Origin: JAHFQJ01 sp046050125
GTDB lineage: Bacteria; Pseudomonadota; Gammaproteobacteria; Burkholderiales; Burkholderiaceae
DNA length: 10,656 nucleotides
Assembly (NCBI GenBank): GCA_046050125.1
Contig: JBJOQB010000152.1
Location: 1 to 10,656 of the forward strand
Direction: 5' to 3'
The notes under the pieces are model-generated. The model was given only the letters and a program-made list of their open reading frames with translations. It had not been told where the DNA came from and made no database searches. Both the position numbers and the translations under genes were made by a program. This document shows, one piece after another, positions 7,952 through 10,656 of this stretch; the first letter of the stretch is position 1, and each line of letters starts with the position of its first letter.

Positions 7952-8272
7952 ATGATAAAAAGCGGTATAGCGTATGATAAAAGTACGCAAGTTTTATTGA
8001 ATAAAATATTTTCAGCTTTTGGATTAACTGCTGAAGCTACTATAGAAAAAGCAAAAAAAGAAGAATATCGTGCTTTATCAAAAGCTCAACAAGAAATATT
8101 TATTGATGTGAAATTTACAGCAGAAGATGAAAAAGAATATATTTTATTCAGAACAACTCAGCTTCAAACAGAATTTAGTGATTTATTAAGAAATCGTAAG
8201 CTAACTATGAAAGATGAAAAAAGAATTCTTGGAGAATTATCTGAATTGCAAGATAGACTTCATGATTTATAA
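7952..8272 (+). CDS. Small helical charged protein, function unknown
   Basis: A 106-residue protein that I do not recognise. It is highly charged, contains no cysteine or tryptophan, has no signal peptide or membrane segment, and looks almost entirely alpha-helical. The C-terminal third (LTMKDEKRILGELSELQDR) has a heptad-like spacing that suggests a short coiled coil. It is very probably real because it has the clearest ribosome-binding site in the window, GAGG at 7943-7946 five bases before the ATG. It lies 33 bases after the oxidoreductase stop with no terminator between, so the two are likely co-transcribed. A role as an accessory to that enzyme is possible from position only. The downstream broken gene also ends in a coiled coil, but I see no clear sequence similarity between them. 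Confidence 0.75.
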   Translation: MIKSGIAYDKSTQVLLNKIFSAFGLTAEATIEKAKKEEYRALSKAQQEIFIDVKFTAEDEKEYILFRTTQLQTEFSDLLRNRKLTMKDEKRILGELSELQDRLHDL

Positions 8273-8414
8273 AAAAACGTAGAATATATAATTATAAAAT
8301 TAATAAAACAATAAAAAAGAGACAAACATGAAAACTAAATTATTTATTTACATATCATATTTTAATTTTTAGATAGATAGCAAATTATTTATAAAATAAA
8401 TGAAAGTTTGAAAT
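8273..8414 (+). other. AT-rich spacer with a 14-codon ORF
   Basis: This stretch is almost pure A and T. It contains one short ORF, 8328-8372 (MKTKLFIYISYFNF), preceded by an AAGAGA Shine-Dalgarno-like sequence at 8317-8322. The peptide starts like a signal sequence (basic, then hydrophobic) but ends at once with TAG. It may be the stub of a decayed secreted-protein gene, a leader peptide, or chance. No strong terminator is visible for the preceding gene. Confidence 0.3.
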
Positions 8415-8911
8415 ATGATAAAAGCAAATAATAGGGAATATAGCCTTATTAGTAGAGGTTTGCGTCCAGATCCAATTGACTGGACTGATATGCTTACTGA
8501 GGAAGAGAAAAAAGCCCTTAATCTTAAAGAACCTACACATAAAAAAAGAAACCAGATTTTGCAGCTCGGAGTTTTAAAGATTTGAATAATGCTAGACCAG
8601 ACTCATCTTTAATTATAAAAGATAGTAAACCTCTTATCAAAATGACTGCTCCACCTAAAGATATTAACTATAATGAGCAAAATAGTGATAGCCTGAGTGC
8701 TAGTAAAAGCAGTTTTGACGATATTACTTAGCAAGAAATTGATGAGCTTGAGAAACAGCATAATTATATTTTAAAAGAAATATCGCAACTAAGACTACAA
8801 AAATCTAGCTTAGAAGCTGATATAAGCAAATTTAAAAATAGTAAGCAATATATACAATATCAATTAATGATTCAAATAATTGATGATGAAATCTCAAAAT
8901 TAATAAAATAA
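8415..8911 (+). pseudogene. Broken coiled-coil protein gene upstream of lolA (frameshift plus amber codon)
   Basis: The frame from ATG 8415 is open for 56 codons (MIKANNREYSLISRGLRPDP and on to EEEKKALNLKEPTHKK) and ends at TGA 8583-8585. From the A7 run at 8541-8547 the coding signal moves to the -1 frame: KPDFAARSFKDLNNARPDS continues to TAG 8729-8731. The same frame then runs on as QEIDELEKQHNYILKEISQL to TAA 8909-8911. Adding one A to the run and reading through the TAG gives one protein of about 165 residues: a hydrophilic, Pro/Ser-rich first part and a clear C-terminal coiled coil. I do not recognise the family. The final stop is one base before the lolA ATG, so the intact gene was probably in an operon with lolA. 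Decay is the likely explanation; sequencing error or programmed slippage are alternatives. Confidence 0.7.
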
Positions 8912-8912
8912 T

Positions 8913-9605
8913 ATGAACATTAAACCTTTTGTTATAATTTTAACCTGTAACCTAGTATTAACATCTAGCCAAGTTTTTGCTAAAAGCAATCCTGTAAACT
9001 CTAATACTACAAATAAAGTTAGTAAAATTGTTGATATTAGTAATATATCAGGTAGCTTTTTACAAATACAAAATTCAAATAATAAAACAAAAGAATTTAC
9101 AGGAACATTTAATTTTTCTAAACCAAATAAATTTATTTGGGAATATCAAAAACCATTTAAACAAATCATACAGTCAGATGGTAATAAACTTTATATATAT
9201 GATAAAGACCTTCAACAAGTAAGCATTAAAAATGCTGATGAAGCAATATCATCATCTCCAATTGCTGTATTTCTGAATAACCATGAATTAGATAAGCACT
9301 TTTCATCATCTGTAGGAACATCTATACCAATATTATATGCTAACAGTACTGACATAAATAAATTAGACAAAAATATATTATCTAGTATTAATAAATGGGT
9401 ATCCCTTGCTCCAAAGGCTAAAGATAGCATTTATAAAAATTTATCAATTGGTATAGATAATTTATCTATGCCTAAAGTTTTGCTATTCCAAGATAATTTA
9501 GGTAATAGTGGCATAATTCAATTAGATAAAGTAACTAGCCAAAAATTTAAAGATGGATATTTTAAGTTTGATATTCCAAAAGATGTAGATGTAATTAAAA
9601 ACTAA
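8913..9605 (+). CDS. lolA: Outer-membrane lipoprotein carrier protein LolA
   Basis: Periplasmic chaperone that takes lipoproteins released by LolCDE at the inner membrane and hands them to LolB at the outer membrane. Residues 1 to about 23 form a signal peptide: basic start MNIK, hydrophobic core FVIILTCNLVL, and the cleavage-like motif SSQVFA before KSNP. The mature part has the LolA/LppA-type pattern: ISGSFLQIQ, a TGTFNFSKPNKFIWEYQKP strand pair, QSDGNKLYIYDKDLQQVSI, the SSSPIAVFLNN loop, then WVSLAPKAKDSIYKNLSIG and a final beta-strand region. The length, 230 residues, is within the family range. The start is placed directly after the broken upstream gene with no Shine-Dalgarno, so translation may once have depended on coupling to that gene. 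LolA is usually essential, so expression has presumably been retained. It is convergent with folP. Confidence 0.88.
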   Translation: MNIKPFVIILTCNLVLTSSQVFAKSNPVNSNTTNKVSKIVDISNISGSFLQIQNSNNKTKEFTGTFNFSKPNKFIWEYQKPFKQIIQSDGNKLYIYDKDLQQVSIKNADEAISSSPIAVFLNNHELDKHFSSSVGTSIPILYANSTDINKLDKNILSSINKWVSLAPKAKDSIYKNLSIGIDNLSMPKVLLFQDNLGNSGIIQLDKVTSQKFKDGYFKFDIPKDVDVIKN

Positions 9606-9632
9606 CAGATTAATTATAAATATAATCTCTCT
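9606..9632. terminator. Possible bidirectional hairpin between lolA and folP
   Basis: AGATTA (9607-9612) can pair with TAATCT (9623-9628), or CAGA (9606-9609) with TCTG (9629-9632), in the 34-base gap between two converging genes. The stem is weak and has no long T-run on either strand. It is listed because a shared terminator is expected in this position. Confidence 0.2.
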
Positions 9633-9639
9633 GATATTA

Positions 9640-10485
9640 TTAATTCCAGCTTTGGCAGCTTTGAATCATTTTAATCATATCCATAGTTTCTGCAACATCA
9701 TGAACACGCAGAATGTTTGCACCATTCTGCAATGCAATCATTCCACCTGCTAGGCTTGATGCTAGCCTATTTTCTACATCTTTTCCTGTTATTTGTCCTA
9801 AAAAGCTTTTTCTCGACAATCCAGCAAGGCAAATATAACCTAAATTCTCAAACTCACGAAAATGCTTTAGTATTTTTATATTATGCTCTAAGGTTTTACC
9901 AAACCCAAAACCAGGGTCAAGAATAATTCTATTTTTATCTATTCCGTAATTTTGTATTTGATTTGCTCTTTCCAATAAAAAATTACTCACATCAGTTAAT
10001 ACATCTTCATATTCTGGTTTATCTTGCATATTTTGTGGGGTATTTTGCATATGCATAATGCACATTCCACAGCTATAATTTGCTAACATTTTTTGAGTAT
10101 TCATATCAGCAAATCCACAAACATCGTTAATTAAATCAACCCCAATATCCAACATTGACTGCATAACATCATGTTTATAAGTATCGATAGAAATAATAAT
10201 CTGTGTATTTTCAAATTCTTTAATCAAAGTTGGTACTATGTTATTAAGTCTTTTTAACTCAGTATCTAAATCTAATTTTTTTGCTTGTGGTTTAGTAGAT
10301 TCAGCACCAATATCAATTATTTTAGCTCCATACTCTACCATTTCTAATGCCCTATTTATGGCTTTACTAGTATCAATATACAAACCACCATCAAAAAAAG
10401 ATTCATCACCAATATTTAGTATTCCCATAATTGCTGATTCATTTAAACATAGTTCTTTACTACCACAAATTAATTTTTTGTTCAT
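9640..10485 (-). CDS. folP: Dihydropteroate synthase with divergent loops 1 and 2
   Basis: Cytoplasmic enzyme of folate synthesis; it condenses 6-hydroxymethyl-dihydropterin diphosphate with p-aminobenzoate and is the target of sulfonamides. The 281-residue TIM-barrel protein has normal length and conserved later motifs: SIDTYKHDVMQ, INDVCGF, CIMHMQNTPQNMQ, ILDPGFGFGKTLEHN and LAGLSRKSFLGQITG, ending with NILRVHDVAET. Loop 1 is unusual: MGILNIGDESFFDGG (residues 20-34) where most enzymes have MGILNVTPDSFSDGG. Loop 2 reads IGAESTKPQA instead of the usual GGESTRPGA form, so the conserved Arg is Lys. The Mg-binding Asn (N24) is kept. These changes fall where substrates and sulfonamides bind, but no effect can be deduced from sequence alone. 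ATG 10485 has no Shine-Dalgarno and is the first in-frame start giving the conserved N-terminus. Confidence 0.93.
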   Translation of the reverse strand: MNKKLICGSKELCLNESAIMGILNIGDESFFDGGLYIDTSKAINRALEMVEYGAKIIDIGAESTKPQAKKLDLDTELKRLNNIVPTLIKEFENTQIIISIDTYKHDVMQSMLDIGVDLINDVCGFADMNTQKMLANYSCGMCIMHMQNTPQNMQDKPEYEDVLTDVSNFLLERANQIQNYGIDKNRIILDPGFGFGKTLEHNIKILKHFREFENLGYICLAGLSRKSFLGQITGKDVENRLASSLAGGMIALQNGANILRVHDVAETMDMIKMIQSCQSWN

Positions 10486-10517
10486 ATATCTAAAGATAAT
10501 TATTTGGTATATTTATT

Positions 10518-10526
10518 TTTATATCA
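10518..10526 (-). promoter_or_regulatory. Possible extended -10 for folP
   Basis: On the minus strand TGATATAAA (complement of 10526-10518) resembles the extended -10 seen before yhbY (TGATATAAT). It would start transcription near 10511, about 26 bases before the folP ATG. TTGTCG (10539-10534) is too close to serve as its -35. Chance is likely in DNA this AT-rich, and folP could instead be read from the gene to its right. Confidence 0.25.
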
Positions 10527-10603
10527 GTTTTTACGACAAAATATTCTAATTTAGATATTAATAAACTAAAATAACTTATCATATTTTTACTTTAAAAATT
10601 ATA

Positions 10604-10656
10604 TTACCTTGATTTAAAAGCAATAGGAATAACTTGGTTTGAATTTGATGAACGTG
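10604..10656 (-). CDS. C-terminus of an unidentified gene upstream of folP (partial)
   Basis: The minus strand entering at the right edge has a frame reading RSSNSNQVIPIAFKSR that ends at TAA (10606-10604), 118 bases before the folP start. Only about 17 codons are visible, too few to identify by motif. The composition is protein-like, but a second frame through the same bases is also open until a TGA, so the choice is tentative. In E. coli and many other proteobacteria ftsH lies directly upstream of folP on the same strand, and FtsH tails are poorly conserved. An FtsH tail is therefore a reasonable guess from position only. Confidence 0.35.
   Translation of the reverse strand, partial: RSSNSNQVIPIAFKSR

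Noticed and set aside
8541..8548. Programmed -1 ribosomal frameshift at the A-run
   Set aside because: The heptamer A AAA AAG is present but not in the phase required for tandem slippage from the incoming frame, and the later amber codon would still truncate the product. Simple decay is more economical.
8880..8909. TTGATG and TAAAAT, 18 bases apart, as a promoter for lolA
   Set aside because: Transcription would start at about 8916, inside the lolA coding region and after its ATG.
9028..9222. Plus-strand ORF of 64 codons overlapping lolA
   Set aside because: It is out of frame inside conserved LolA sequence, with Lys/Asn/Ile-rich composition expected from AT-rich shadow frames.
10238..10549. 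Plus-strand ORF of 103 codons opposite the folP N-terminus
   Set aside because: It runs antisense to the conserved DHPS loops and has no ribosome-binding site or domain; its tail is only low-complexity AT-rich translation.

Overview
This is an AT-rich (roughly one-third G+C by eye) proteobacterial segment. Several gene families point to a betaproteobacterium, probably Burkholderiales-like: a MetH that begins at its folate domain, a ~1,300-residue DUF3683/GlcD/GlcF fusion oxidoreductase, YhbY with a long basic tail, and a LolA with typical betaproteobacterial motifs. The AT bias, insertion-sequence debris and a frame-broken gene suggest a host-associated or reducing genome. That lifestyle is an inference, and no species can be named from the sequence.

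Layout. Positions 1-168 (minus strand) hold the N-terminus of an IS5-type transposase that runs off the left edge. It abuts the C-terminal remnant of a second, IS1-like transposase on the plus strand (about 223-366). metH, without a homocysteine domain, follows at 502-3210. Next are yhbY (3396-3884) and the giant FAD/Fe-S oxidoreductase (4007-7918), which is followed 33 bases later by a small helical orphan (7952-8272). Positions 8273-8912 hold no intact recognisable gene. They contain an AT-rich spacer with a 14-codon ORF, then a 165-residue coiled-coil gene (8415-8911) broken by an A-run frameshift and an amber codon. Its stop lies one base before lolA (8913-9605). folP (10485-9640, minus) converges on lolA. 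At the right edge the last 15 or so codons of another minus-strand gene end upstream of folP. By conserved synteny that gene could be ftsH, but this is unproven.

The genes are mostly unrelated housekeeping functions: methionine synthesis with its cobalamin and folate cofactors (MetH), folate synthesis (FolP, which ultimately supplies MetH), ribosome assembly (YhbY), hydroxyacid oxidation feeding the respiratory chain (the fusion enzyme) and lipoprotein export (LolA). No CRISPR array, tRNA, rRNA, defence island or complete mobile element is visible. I see no convincing new multigene system. The best leads are the divergent DHPS active-site loops, the broken gene with a possible slippage site, the detached MetH domain beside IS debris, and translation starts that mostly lack a Shine-Dalgarno sequence.
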